Part shown: one piece after another, positions 1-8,596 of the stretch
How positions within the stretch are numbered: position 1 is the stretch's first letter
Layout of the letters: each line of letters opens with the position of its first letter
Source: JAFAMS01 sp049520515
Lineage (GTDB): Bacteria > Vulcanimicrobiota > Vulcanimicrobiia > Vulcanimicrobiales > Vulcanimicrobiaceae
Length of the DNA stretch: 64,000 bases
Assembly (NCBI GenBank): GCA_049520515.1
Contig: JBEKPS010000002.1
Coordinates: forward strand, 252,347-316,346
Reading direction: 5' to 3'
Notes under the pieces: model-generated
What the model was told of the DNA's origin: nothing
The model's database searches: none
Seen by the model: the letters and a program-made list of their open reading frames with translations, nothing else
Program-made: the position numbers and the translations under genes

Positions 1-234
1 AACGAGCCGCGTTGGAACGCCGCTTTCATTCATATAAGATTGGGGCTCGATCAAAATAAGATCGCGCGCACCGATTTGCACCTGGCGCGCGCGATCTTTC
101 GTTTTCCAACTGCGCTCCTCGACGTTGAGCCGTCGCGCAATCTCCTCGACGACCATGAAGCCGACGTTGTGGCGGGTGTTCGCGTATTTCGTCCCCGGAT
201 TTCCGAGGCCGACGATTAAGCGAAGATCGGCTAT
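1..234 (-). CDS. pth: Peptidyl-tRNA hydrolase, N-terminal part (cut by window edge)
   Basis: The enzyme cleaves the ester of peptidyl-tRNAs that drop off ribosomes and recycles tRNA in the cytoplasm. The visible 78 codons carry the family signatures LIVGLGNPG at the N-terminus, NTRHNVGF with the catalytic His, and SYMNESG near the window edge. It lies directly downstream of rplY and prs, a common bacterial order. The start is odd. In this frame the nearest upstream stop is a TGA about 85 bases before the conserved N-terminus, and no ATG, GTG or TTG lies between them. The codon in the right place is ATA at 234..232, which overlaps the rplY stop as ATAG and gives (M)ADLRLIVGLG, matching normal Pth N-termini. 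Identity is near certain; the ATA start is inferred. Confidence 0.9.
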   Translation of the reverse strand, partial: MADLRLIVGLGNPGTKYANTRHNVGFMVVEEIARRLNVEERSWKTKDRARQVQIGARDLILIEPQSYMNESGVPTRLV

Positions 235-881
235 GTAGAAGCGGCCTCGCCGGCCGGTGCTTCTGCGGGTGCGGCACCTTCGGCGCCTTCGGTCGGAGCG
301 ACGACGGTCGGCGCTTCCTCAGCACGTGGCGCCTCGATCGCAACAATCGACGTATCGGGCGGCGTGATGAGCCGAATCCCTTCGCCGAGCGAAAGTTCGC
401 TTGCGCTGATGTGTTCGCCGATCGTGAGCTCGCTGACGTCGACACGAATCTCTTCCGGAATCTTGTCGGCCGGACCACGAACTTCGATCTCGTGCGTAAC
501 GAGATCCATCATGCCGCCCTGATCGCGTACGCCGGCGGCGATGCCGACGGTCACGATCGGAACTTCGGCCGTGATGATGTCGCTGCGCGAAATCCGCTGC
601 AGGTCGACCGACATGACGCGGCGCGTCACCGGATCGAGCTGCATGTCGCGAACCATCGCGGTATCTTTCTTGCCGTCGAGCTGAATGTCGACGATGTTTT
701 GGCGGCGGCCGCCATGCAGCAGCTCGCCCAGCTCTTTGCCTTCGATTGAGACTGCGAGCGGCTTCTCACCGTGTCCGTAGATGACGCCGGGGATGCGACC
801 TTGATGGCGCACCTTGCGTGAGCCGATCGTGCCTGGTTGTTCGCGAAGCTCCAGCTTCAGCGTTGGACTAGTCTTTGCCAT
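231..881 (-). CDS. rplY: 50S ribosomal protein L25 (general stress protein Ctc type)
   Basis: It binds 5S rRNA in the large ribosomal subunit. The 216-residue product has the L25 domain at residues 1-90 (RKVRHQGRIPGVIYGHGEKP, then LDPVTRRVMSVDL) and the TL5/CTC C-terminal beta domain. It ends in a low-complexity Ala/Glu/Pro tail of about 25 residues that is probably disordered. The ATG at 881 is preceded by a purine-rich Shine-Dalgarno (AAGAAAGAG), so a longer reading upstream is not needed. It sits 10 bases after prs and overlaps pth, so the three are likely co-transcribed as prs-rplY-pth. Confidence 0.96.
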   Translation of the reverse strand: MAKTSPTLKLELREQPGTIGSRKVRHQGRIPGVIYGHGEKPLAVSIEGKELGELLHGGRRQNIVDIQLDGKKDTAMVRDMQLDPVTRRVMSVDLQRISRSDIITAEVPIVTVGIAAGVRDQGGMMDLVTHEIEVRGPADKIPEEIRVDVSELTIGEHISASELSLGEGIRLITPPDTSIVAIEAPRAEEAPTVVAPTEGAEGAAPAEAPAGEAAST

Positions 882-891
882 GATCTCTTTC

Positions 892-1953
892 TTAGCGTCC
901 CGCGATGACGACCGGCTCGGATGGACCGACCATTCCGTCGATCGGGGAGAGCCCTTCTGCGCTCTCTGCCACTCCGTCTTCCTCGGCACTGAACAGCTCG
1001 GAGACCGAGCGGTTTGCGGTGATCCGCTTAATTGCATCGGCCAGGATCTGCGCGATCGAGAGGACCTCGATTTTGCCGGAAGACTCGCGCGGGATCGTAT
1101 TGGTCACGACGACCTTTTTGATCGGGGACGCCTCGAGTTGAGCGATGGCGTCACCGGCGAAGATGCCGTGGGTCGCCAGCGTATACACGTCGGTCGCTCC
1201 CATTTCCTTGAGCTTCTCGGCTGCCTTGACCAGCGTGCCGCCGGTCGAAATCATGTCGTCGACCACCACCGCAACGCGTCCGGCCACCTCGCCGACCACG
1301 TGGGAGACCTCCGAGACGTCGGGCTCGGGGCGGCGCTTCATGATCACGGCGATCGCCGCTCGAAGCCGCTTGGCAAAGTTCTCAGCCCGAGCGACGCCGC
1401 CGGCGTCGGGCGAGACGACGACGATCGAATCGCCCTCTAAGCCGTTGCGTTTGAGATAATTGGAGAGATCCGGCGCGGCGACCAAATTGTCGACCGGTAG
1501 ATCGAAAAAGCCCTGAATTTGCGCGGCGTGCAGATCCAGCGTCACGACCCGAGCCGCGCCGGCCGCCGCAATCATATTGGCCACGAGCTTCGCAGAAATC
1601 GGCTCACGGCCGCGCGTTTTCTTATCTTGCTTCGCGTAGCCATAATATGGAATGACGGCGGTGATGCGTTGCGCCGATGCACGACGCAAGGCGTCGATCA
1701 TCAGTAGCAGCTCCATGAGCGCGTCGTTGACGGAGCCGCCCTGCGGTACGCCCGCGCTCTTCGGAATCTCGCACAGCGACTGGATCACAAAGACTTCCGC
1801 GCCACGGACGTTCTCACGAATCTCAACCCGGCACTCATCATTGCGGAAACGGCCAACCATCGCGCTGCCGACCCTCGTCTGCATGCGTTCGGCTATCTTG
1901 GCGGCCAGTTTGGGATTCGAATTTCCGCTGAACAGAAGCGGCTGTTGGATCAA
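892..1953 (-). CDS. prs: Ribose-phosphate pyrophosphokinase (PRPP synthetase)
   Basis: It makes PRPP from ribose-5-phosphate and ATP for purine, pyrimidine, NAD, His and Trp synthesis. The 353 residues show the N-terminal FSGNSNP-type start, the metal-binding DLHAAQIQGFF motif near residue 140 and the PRPP loop VVVDDMISTGGT near residue 230. About 35 residues beyond the usual end form an acidic tail (VAESAEGLSP). The start is TTG at 1953, well supported by GAGGAG five bases upstream and by the conserved N-terminus. It is the first gene of the prs-rplY-pth set and divergent from uvrB. Confidence 0.97.
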   Translation of the reverse strand: MIQQPLLFSGNSNPKLAAKIAERMQTRVGSAMVGRFRNDECRVEIRENVRGAEVFVIQSLCEIPKSAGVPQGGSVNDALMELLLMIDALRRASAQRITAVIPYYGYAKQDKKTRGREPISAKLVANMIAAAGAARVVTLDLHAAQIQGFFDLPVDNLVAAPDLSNYLKRNGLEGDSIVVVSPDAGGVARAENFAKRLRAAIAVIMKRRPEPDVSEVSHVVGEVAGRVAVVVDDMISTGGTLVKAAEKLKEMGATDVYTLATHGIFAGDAIAQLEASPIKKVVVTNTIPRESSGKIEVLSIAQILADAIKRITANRSVSELFSAEEDGVAESAEGLSPIDGMVGPSEPVVIAGR

Positions 1954-2052
1954 CGAGACTCCTCGGGCGGGGCTAAACGGTTGCTTCCCAAGCGCCGGGG
2001 CGGGTTCCCGCCCAGAACCACTCCATGCCGGGACGTGTTCTTTGGCGATGCG

Positions 2053-4107
2053 ATGCCTACAGCGGAGCGTTTTCAGCTCGTAACCCCATACGAACTCGCC
2101 GGTGACCAGCCCCGAGCGACTGCAGCACTTGCCGAAGGCGTGCTCCGCGGGGATCGCGCGCAGACGCTGCTGGGGGTTACCGGCTCAGGAAAGACGCTCG
2201 CGATGGCGCGGATCGTCGAGCTGATTCAGAAGCCGACCCTGGTCCTGTGCCACAACAAGACGCTCGCTGCGCAGCTCTGCGCCGAATTTCGGGAGTTCTT
2301 CCCGCACAATGCGGTCGAGTATTTCGTCTCCTACTTCGACTACTACCAACCGGAGGCGTACGTCCCGCACACCGACACTTACATCGAAAAGGATAGCTCG
2401 ATCAACGACGAGATCGAGCGCCTGCGCCACTCCGCGACACAGTCGATTCTGACGCGCAAAGATGTGCTGGTCGTGGCCTCGGTCTCGTGCATCTACGGCC
2501 TCGGCTCGCCGGCCGACTATGTCGAGCTCTCGCAAAAGGTCGGCATCGGAATGTCGATCGACCGCGATGCGCTTCTCCGGCGTCTCGTCGACATGCAATA
2601 TCGTCGCAACGACATCAACCTGGTACGCGGAACGTTCCGTGTCCGAGGAGACACGCTCGAATTCGTCGGCGTCGACGAAGAGCTCGTTCACCGTATCGAG
2701 TTCTTCGGCGATCAGATCGAGGCGATCAACGTCGTGAACATGCTCACCGGCGAATACGTCGAGAGCAAGAACGAGATGATGATCTTTCCGGCCAAGCACT
2801 TCATCACGCCGGAAGAGAAATTGAAACGCGCGATTGCCGCGATTGAACTCGAGCTCGACGACCAGCTGAAGCTTTTCAAAGATGCCGGTAAGCTGCTCGA
2901 AGTGCAGCGTCTCGAGATGCGCACCCGCTACGACTTGGAGATGCTGCGCGAGGTCGGCTACTGCAACGGCGTCGAGAATTATTCGCGCCATCTGGCGGGA
3001 CGCGAAGCCGGCTCGACCCCGTGGTGTCTGCTCGATTTCTTTCCGAAAGACTGGATGTTGTTCGTCGACGAATCGCACGTGACGCTTCCGCAAGTGCATG
3101 GCATGTACGGCGGCGATCACTCACGCAAGACGATTCTCGTCGAGCACGGTTTCCGGTTGCCCAGCGCCCTCGACAATCGTCCGCTCACGTACGACGAATT
3201 CGAAAAGCACTACAATCAGATCGTCTACGTTTCGGCGACGCCGGGGACGTACGAGATCAGCAAATCCACGCAGGTCGCCGAGATGATCATCCGGCCGACT
3301 GGACTCGTCGATCCTGAAGTCGAAGTGCGGCCGACGCGCCATCAGATCGATGACCTCATGGAAGAGATCCGGCTGCGCGTTGCCAAGAGCGAGCGCGTCT
3401 TGGTGACGACGCTGACCAAGAAGATGGCCGAAGATCTCACCGACTATCTGCTCGAGAACGGCTTGCGCGTGCGCTATCTGCACAGCGAGATCGAGACGCT
3501 CGAACGCATTGCGATTCTACGCGATCTGCGTAACGGCGTCTTCGATGTACTGGTCGGAATCAATCTCTTGCGCGAAGGCCTCGATCTGCCGGAAGTCTCA
3601 CTGGTCGGCATCCTGGACGCTGACAAAGAAGGCTACTTGCGCAGCGGAACCTCGTTGATTCAAACGATCGGGCGCGCTTCGCGCAATGTCGAAGGCAAGG
3701 TCATCATGTACGCCGACGTCATGACCGATTCGATGTCGCGCGCCATCGAAGAGACAAAGCGGCGGCGGGAGAGGCAGCTTGCCCACAACGCCGAGCACGG
3801 CATAGAGCCGAAGTCGATTCGTAAGGCGGTCCGTGACATTCTCGATCTGATCGGCACGCCGATTGAAACGACGGCCGACATCGTCGCCGCCGAGAAACTG
3901 CCGCGCGAAGTCGTCGCCGCAATGGCCAACGAGATCGAACGCAAGATGCGCGAAGCCGCTGCGAATCTTGAATTCGAAAAGGCCGCTGCCTTACGCGACG
4001 AGCTGATCGGGTTGCGCAGGCGTATTGGCGGCAACGAGAGCGTGCTGTTCCAAGGGAAAGCCCCAAAGATTTTCGCGCATGCGCTTAAAGAGCTCGTTGG
4101 CTCCTGA
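2053..4107 (+). CDS. uvrB: Excinuclease ABC subunit B
   Basis: This is the damage-verifying helicase-like subunit of nucleotide excision repair, which works with UvrA (also in this window) and UvrC. The 684 residues carry Walker A GVTGSGKT at about 41-48, the DNA-inserting beta-hairpin region with YFDYYQPEAYVPHTDTY near residue 95, helicase motif VDESHVTLPQ, motif VI QTIGRASRN and a C-terminal UVR domain (LEFEKAAALRDEL). The ATG at 2053 gives the normal N-terminus; the frame is open for 36 codons upstream but that stretch is not UvrB-like. No clear Shine-Dalgarno is seen. The stop overlaps the next start as TGATG. Confidence 0.98.
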   Translation: MPTAERFQLVTPYELAGDQPRATAALAEGVLRGDRAQTLLGVTGSGKTLAMARIVELIQKPTLVLCHNKTLAAQLCAEFREFFPHNAVEYFVSYFDYYQPEAYVPHTDTYIEKDSSINDEIERLRHSATQSILTRKDVLVVASVSCIYGLGSPADYVELSQKVGIGMSIDRDALLRRLVDMQYRRNDINLVRGTFRVRGDTLEFVGVDEELVHRIEFFGDQIEAINVVNMLTGEYVESKNEMMIFPAKHFITPEEKLKRAIAAIELELDDQLKLFKDAGKLLEVQRLEMRTRYDLEMLREVGYCNGVENYSRHLAGREAGSTPWCLLDFFPKDWMLFVDESHVTLPQVHGMYGGDHSRKTILVEHGFRLPSALDNRPLTYDEFEKHYNQIVYVSATPGTYEISKSTQVAEMIIRPTGLVDPEVEVRPTRHQIDDLMEEIRLRVAKSERVLVTTLTKKMAEDLTDYLLENGLRVRYLHSEIETLERIAILRDLRNGVFDVLVGINLLREGLDLPEVSLVGILDADKEGYLRSGTSLIQTIGRASRNVEGKVIMYADVMTDSMSRAIEETKRRRERQLAHNAEHGIEPKSIRKAVRDILDLIGTPIETTADIVAAEKLPREVVAAMANEIERKMREAAANLEFEKAAALRDELIGLRRRIGGNESVLFQGKAPKIFAHALKELVGS

Positions 4108-5165
4108 TGCAAAAGACGATCGTCCCCGGCGTCTGGACATGGAAGCGTTGGCAGCCCGATCGTTCGATGGATTTCAATTCGTGGTTTTGCAAAGGCGATG
4201 AGCTCAACATCGTCGTCGACCCGCTCGAACCGGACGCGGACGATCTGCAGCAGATCGAAGAGATGGGCGGCGTCGACTGGGTCGTCGTTACGAACCGCGA
4301 TCACGAACGTGCGACGAAATTCTTCGTCGACCGCTTCGATGCCAAAGTCGCGGCGGGCGGTGGCGACGCGGATCAGTTGAGTGCCGGCGTAACGCAACGG
4401 CTTGGGGACGACGATCTCTTCCACGGCTGGCGCGTGATCGTGCTCGAAGGATTCAAATCGCCGGGCGAAATCGCGCTCTATTCCAACACGCGGCGCACCG
4501 TGATCCTCGGCGATTCGCTGTGGGGCGATCCGGCCGGCTCGTTGCGTTTCATGCCGGACGCCAAGCTCGAAGATCCGCAGCGCGCGGTGCTCTCGATGCG
4601 GCGCGTCCGCGGTGTCGCGCATCTCGATAATATTCTCATAGGTGACGGAACGCCAATCTATGGCGACGGCCGTGCCGTGCTTGGGCGTTGCATCGACGCG
4701 CGTGGCGTCGCGGAGGCGCTGCGCATCAATCTCGACGACGTCCCGATGCGCGAAGATAGCGGCCCCGGAATCTACACGGTCACCGAAGGCGAGATCGGGT
4801 TCTTGCTCGGCGCAGAGCGGCTCGGTTACCGTTTTGCGCACCTCGAGCCCGGAACGTCGTTTTGTCCGATGCATTGGCACACGGTGGAAGAAGAGCTCTT
4901 TATCATCTGGTCCGGCGAGCCGACGCTGCTGACGCCGCGCGGCGACGTGAAGCTGCGGAAAGGCGATTGTATCGCCTTCCCGGTTGGAGAGATCGGCGCA
5001 CACAAGCTGCGCAACGAAGGGTCGACACTTGCCTCGATCGTCATGATCGCGAACGTTGGCGGTGGCGATGTCTGCTTCTACCCGGACTCCAAGAAGCTGC
5101 TGGTCGAGCGTGAGGATTTGATGGTCCGCAGCGAGCCTGCCCTGGACTATTTTGACGGGGAATAG
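4107..5165 (+). CDS. MBL-fold-like domain fused to a cupin domain, unknown function
   Basis: The 352-residue product appears to have two parts. Residues 1-180 resemble a metallo-beta-lactamase fold (WFCKGDELNIVVDPLEP, then WVVVTNRDHERA, then VILEGF-like strands), but the zinc motif HxHxDH is replaced by NRDHE, so metal hydrolase activity is doubtful. Residues 215-340 form a cupin: CPMHWHTVEEELFII followed by GDCIAFPVGEIGAHKL gives the His/Glu metal ligands of both cupin motifs. The cupin may bind a metal and a small ligand. The start overlaps the uvrB stop (TGATG), which suggests coupled translation. The domain calls come from reading motifs; the substrate is unknown. Confidence 0.7.
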   Translation: MQKTIVPGVWTWKRWQPDRSMDFNSWFCKGDELNIVVDPLEPDADDLQQIEEMGGVDWVVVTNRDHERATKFFVDRFDAKVAAGGGDADQLSAGVTQRLGDDDLFHGWRVIVLEGFKSPGEIALYSNTRRTVILGDSLWGDPAGSLRFMPDAKLEDPQRAVLSMRRVRGVAHLDNILIGDGTPIYGDGRAVLGRCIDARGVAEALRINLDDVPMREDSGPGIYTVTEGEIGFLLGAERLGYRFAHLEPGTSFCPMHWHTVEEELFIIWSGEPTLLTPRGDVKLRKGDCIAFPVGEIGAHKLRNEGSTLASIVMIANVGGGDVCFYPDSKKLLVEREDLMVRSEPALDYFDGE

Positions 5166-5166
5166 T

Positions 5167-5174
5167 GCTATACT
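5167..5174 (+). promoter_or_regulatory. Extended -10 promoter element upstream of the 66-aa protein
   Basis: TGCTATACT, an extended -10 with a five-of-six match to TATAAT, lies just after the cupin gene stop. Transcription would start near 5181, so the mRNA would carry the duplicated Shine-Dalgarno. No good -35 is visible. Confidence 0.45.
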
Positions 5175-5186
5175 GGGGACGGTCAG

Positions 5187-5206
5187 GGAGGATTAGGAGG
5201 ATTAGG
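5187..5206 (+). promoter_or_regulatory. Tandemly duplicated Shine-Dalgarno
   Basis: The 9-base unit GGAGGATTA occurs twice in direct tandem (5187-5195 and 5196-5204), followed by GG and the ATG. Both copies hold GGAGG, the second at good spacing to the start. It fixes the start at 5207 rather than an upstream ATG and suggests very strong translation. Confidence 0.75.
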
Positions 5207-5407
5207 ATGTCTGGGATTAGCCCGGTTAATACCAACTATGGCTCGAGCGACACGCAATCGGCTTCGAGCGCATCGCAGCAGCAGGCTGCACAAGACCAAC
5301 AGGCCGCAGAAGAACAGCAGGCACAACAGGCGGAGGCAGAAGCGCAAGCCGCTTCGACGACGGTCTTCACGTCGACCGTCCCTCAGGGAGTGAACTCCAC
5401 CGCCTAA
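5207..5407 (+). CDS. Short Gln/Ala-rich protein, unknown
   Basis: The 66-residue product has an N-terminal MSGISPVNTNYG segment, a central Gln/Ala/Glu stretch (residues 20-50) likely to form a polar helix or coiled coil, and the tail TSTVPQGVNSTA. It has no signal peptide, membrane segment or cysteine. The family is not recognised. The MxxIS start recalls short motility-associated peptides such as the one at 57427, but this is only a resemblance. The duplicated Shine-Dalgarno argues for a real, strongly translated gene. Confidence 0.65.
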   Translation: MSGISPVNTNYGSSDTQSASSASQQQAAQDQQAAEEQQAQQAEAEAQAASTTVFTSTVPQGVNSTA

Positions 5408-5468
5408 ACCGCACGCACTGCGTCTCGCCGAATCCGCGCGGCGTGACGGGGTTTGTGAACTTCGCGGT

Positions 5469-7862
5469 TTGCTGCCATCGTTTGCGCAGCCAGTCGGGCT
5501 CCGGTATGAAACGCGTACCGGTGCCTTGCTGCGTGTCGACGGTGCCATCGCGGGCGCATTCGACCGCGAGCACGACACGATCGTTGTCGCTGCATCGAGC
5601 CACGAACGCAAGCTGACGCTCGAGGTCGAGCTCGCGTCGCTTCCGACGCACGGATTGCCGAACGGCCCCGGCGCGCGCTGGACGCTGATGCAGCGCCGCA
5701 AGGCCGAGCGTCCGCGCGACCGCATCGACATCGTCGACGCTCCGGAATTGGGCGTTACAGCGGCGCCCGAAGATCCATTGCCATTAATCGCCCACGCGCA
5801 TCTCGATCTCGCGTGGCTGTGGACGTTCGCGGAAGGTCGCCGCAAGGGTCTTCGAACGCTGGCGAACGCGCTCTACATCGCGGAACGCGCACCGGATTAC
5901 GTCTTCATTCAAAGTCAGCCTGCGCTTTATGCGTACGTCGAGCACGACGATCCGGAATTCTTCAAACGCATTGCCGAAGCTGTGCGCAAGGGGCAAATCG
6001 ATCCGAGCGTCGCTGCGCCATGGGTCGAAACCGATTGCAACATTCCGAGCGGTGAGACGCTCCTGCGTCAGCTCGTACACGGGATGAACTACGTGCAGGA
6101 ACGGTTCGGCATCGTTCCGTCCATTGTGTGGCTTCCGGATACGTTCGGATTTCCGAATACGTTGCCGCAATTGCTCATGCACGCCGGCGTGCGTTTTTTC
6201 GCAACGGCGAAGCTGCAATGGAACGAGACGACACCGTGGCCGCATCCACAGTTTGTGTGGATTGGACCGGATCGTTCGGCGGTCGTCGCTGCGGTGATCG
6301 ACGGATACGAAGGCGGTGCGACGCCGGAGCGTGTCGCGAAGGCGCGCGAGCGCCATGAAGCGCTCGTCGTCGGATACGGCGACGGCGGCGGCGGACCAAA
6401 CGATGCAATCGTGCGTGAAGCCGAACGGTACGGACGCTGGACGAGCGCGCGCACCTGGTTCGAAAGCTTCGCGATGCGCGCCGATCAGCTGCCACGGGTT
6501 GACGGTGAGCTCTATCTCGAGACGCATCGCGGCGTCTGGACGACGCACCACGATGTTAAAGCACACCGTTTCGCGCTCGAAGGTGCGCTCGATGAAGCCG
6601 AAGAGCTGGCTGCCTGGTGCATCGCCGTACGGGCCTCCTCGAATCTCACCGCGCCGCTTTCGGCCGACGTGCGCAGCGCGTGGCCTCCGCTCTTGCGCGG
6701 CGACTTTCACGACGTTGTCTGCGGAACGTCGATCGGGCCGGTCTACGGCGAGCTCGAGAAAGATTACGAGCGAGTCGGGCGAGTATGCGCGCGCGTGCGC
6801 GAAGCAGCCTATTCGCTCTTGCCGCGCGGGCAGATCAATACTGCGACCGATGAGATCGCCCCGCGCGAAGACGACGATGCCTACGTGTTCGAAAACGCGC
6901 ACCTGTACGCGCGCGTTCGCCGCGACGGAACGGTCGTTGCGTTGCATGGCCCCGGCCAGCCGAACCTCGTCACCGGCGCGAACGTCCTTCGCGCGTACGT
7001 CGACCGTCCCAAAGAGTGGGAAGCCTGGAACATCGACGCTTCGTATGTGAGGCGTCCCGTGCGCATTCGTCCGGGTGGCAGCGACATCGAAGACGGCGCG
7101 CTTGTCGTCAGATATCGGGTGCGAGGTTCGACGATCGTCGTACGGCTTTCGCTTGGCTCGAACGACCCGTACCTGCGCGTGGATGCAGCCGTACTCTGGG
7201 ACGAAGTCCGTACGCTGTTGCGTGTCGAGAATTGGCTTCCCGTCCATGCGCAGCACGCAACGTTTGGGACGCCGCATGGCACCGTCGATCGCACGACGTC
7301 GATGCAAACCGATTCGGAGCGTGCGAAATTTGAAGTCCCGGGTCAGCGATTCGGACGCGTCGATGGTCCGGATGGCGGTTTTGCATTGCTTGCGACCGAC
7401 AACTACGGTTGGAATGCGAAAGCCCTCGCCCGTGGTGGGACGCACTTGGGTCTTTCGCTGTTGCGCAGTCCGCTTTGGCCGGATGCTGACGCCGATCGCG
7501 GCGAGCATCGCCTTTCATGGGCACTTGCGCCGCTCGTGCCCGGTAGCGGAATCGGCGCGCTCGAGAATGCCTGGCGGGCCTATGCGTATCCGACGCGCGT
7601 GCGGCTCTTCACGTGCGAGGATCCGGCCGTGCTCATCGTCGCGTGCAAACCTGCAGACGACGACGGGGGTATCATCGTTCGCGTGCGTGAGTGCGACGGA
7701 GCGACGCGCCGGATGCGGCTGCAGGTCGGCGGACGTGCACGCAGTGTTGAAAGCTGCGATGCGCGCGAGCGTTCGATCGAGCGTGAAGCGGCCGTCGAGG
7801 ACGGCGCCATCGTGGCCGGATTGGAACCCTACGAACTGCGCACGTTTCGAGTCCGATTGTGA
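5469..7862 (+). CDS. Glycoside hydrolase family 38 alpha-mannosidase
   Basis: It is predicted to hydrolyse alpha-mannosides with retention using a zinc ion. The 797 residues show the GH38 catalytic domain: zinc motif HAHLDLAWLW near residue 107, WLPDTFGFPN with the Asp nucleophile near residue 223, and the mid-domain signature GDFHDVVCGTSIGP. A C-terminal beta-sandwich region follows. No signal peptide is seen, so it is probably cytoplasmic. The start is uncertain: the frame opens after a TGA at 5391 and holds no ATG or GTG; TTG at 5469 is the first usual start and CTG at 5418 an alternative. The stop overlaps the next gene (GTGA). Confidence 0.9.
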   Translation: MLPSFAQPVGLRYETRTGALLRVDGAIAGAFDREHDTIVVAASSHERKLTLEVELASLPTHGLPNGPGARWTLMQRRKAERPRDRIDIVDAPELGVTAAPEDPLPLIAHAHLDLAWLWTFAEGRRKGLRTLANALYIAERAPDYVFIQSQPALYAYVEHDDPEFFKRIAEAVRKGQIDPSVAAPWVETDCNIPSGETLLRQLVHGMNYVQERFGIVPSIVWLPDTFGFPNTLPQLLMHAGVRFFATAKLQWNETTPWPHPQFVWIGPDRSAVVAAVIDGYEGGATPERVAKARERHEALVVGYGDGGGGPNDAIVREAERYGRWTSARTWFESFAMRADQLPRVDGELYLETHRGVWTTHHDVKAHRFALEGALDEAEELAAWCIAVRASSNLTAPLSADVRSAWPPLLRGDFHDVVCGTSIGPVYGELEKDYERVGRVCARVREAAYSLLPRGQINTATDEIAPREDDDAYVFENAHLYARVRRDGTVVALHGPGQPNLVTGANVLRAYVDRPKEWEAWNIDASYVRRPVRIRPGGSDIEDGALVVRYRVRGSTIVVRLSLGSNDPYLRVDAAVLWDEVRTLLRVENWLPVHAQHATFGTPHGTVDRTTSMQTDSERAKFEVPGQRFGRVDGPDGGFALLATDNYGWNAKALARGGTHLGLSLLRSPLWPDADADRGEHRLSWALAPLVPGSGIGALENAWRAYAYPTRVRLFTCEDPAVLIVACKPADDDGGIIVRVRECDGATRRMRLQVGGRARSVESCDARERSIEREAAVEDGAIVAGLEPYELRTFRVRL

Positions 7863-8572
7863 TCCGTGATCTAGGAGCTGTCGTCTTCGATCTCGATGAC
7901 ACGCTGCACAACGATACGCACGCGTATCAATCGGCGGCCTGCGATGTTGCCGAAGAGATCGGCAAGGCACACAATGTCTCGGCGCAAACGATCTTCGATT
8001 CGTATATCGAGCACACGTCACGCTATTGGCGCGCGCTGAGTGCCGAGCATCTCAACACGCCGATCGCGGATTCGCGTTACGAGTTATGGGCTGCGGCACT
8101 GCGCTCGGTCGGCATCGACGACGATGCAACCACGCAGGCTGCTGCTCGCCGTTACGGCGAACGGCGACGTTCGTATTACACGCCGTTTCCCGGGACGCTC
8201 GAGCTCCTCGATGCCCTTCACGAGCGTGGACTGAAGCTCGGGTTGATTACGAACGGATTTGCGGAGACGCACTACGAGAAGCTCGAGCTGCTCGGTCTCG
8301 GCGCATCGTTCGATGCGGTGATTTGTGCCGACGAGGTCGGGATGGTGAAACCCGATCCGAAGATCTTTTTGCATGCGTGCGAGCTGCTCGCGACACCGCC
8401 CTCACGTTCCGTGATGGTCGGCGATCGCTATTTCCGTGACATCGTCGGGGCGCGCAGCGCGGGACTGTTCACAGTGTACATCGACGTTCACTCCGAACCG
8501 ATTCCACCGAACGAGGCGCCCGACGTACGCGTGAAGGGCATACAAGAGGTCCTCAAGGTCCTGCTACCGTAG
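7859..8572 (+). CDS. HAD-superfamily hydrolase (probable phosphatase)
   Basis: The 237 residues hold all HAD motifs: FDLDDTL with the Asp nucleophile near residue 11, LITNGF (motif II), KPDPKIF with the Lys (motif III) and VGDRYFRDIVGA (motif IV). A helical cap lies between motifs I and II. This resembles YjjG-type nucleotidases and other C1-cap phosphatases, but the substrate cannot be read from sequence. It starts on GTG overlapping the mannosidase stop by 4 bases, so it may remove a phosphate from a sugar or clean up a by-product in the same pathway. Confidence 0.88.
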   Translation: MIRDLGAVVFDLDDTLHNDTHAYQSAACDVAEEIGKAHNVSAQTIFDSYIEHTSRYWRALSAEHLNTPIADSRYELWAAALRSVGIDDDATTQAAARRYGERRRSYYTPFPGTLELLDALHERGLKLGLITNGFAETHYEKLELLGLGASFDAVICADEVGMVKPDPKIFLHACELLATPPSRSVMVGDRYFRDIVGARSAGLFTVYIDVHSEPIPPNEAPDVRVKGIQEVLKVLLP

Positions 8573-8596
8573 GCGGTTGACTCGAAAGGAGAACGG

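Noticed and set aside
3660..5003. Minus-strand open frame (447 codons) opposite uvrB and the cupin gene
   Set aside because: Arg/Asp-rich antisense reading of two clear genes, no start signals or domains.
5784..7508. Long open frame (574 codons) on the minus strand opposite the mannosidase
   Set aside because: It mirrors the GH38 gene, whose catalytic motifs are intact; no protein family is visible in the antisense reading. Long antisense frames are expected at this GC content.
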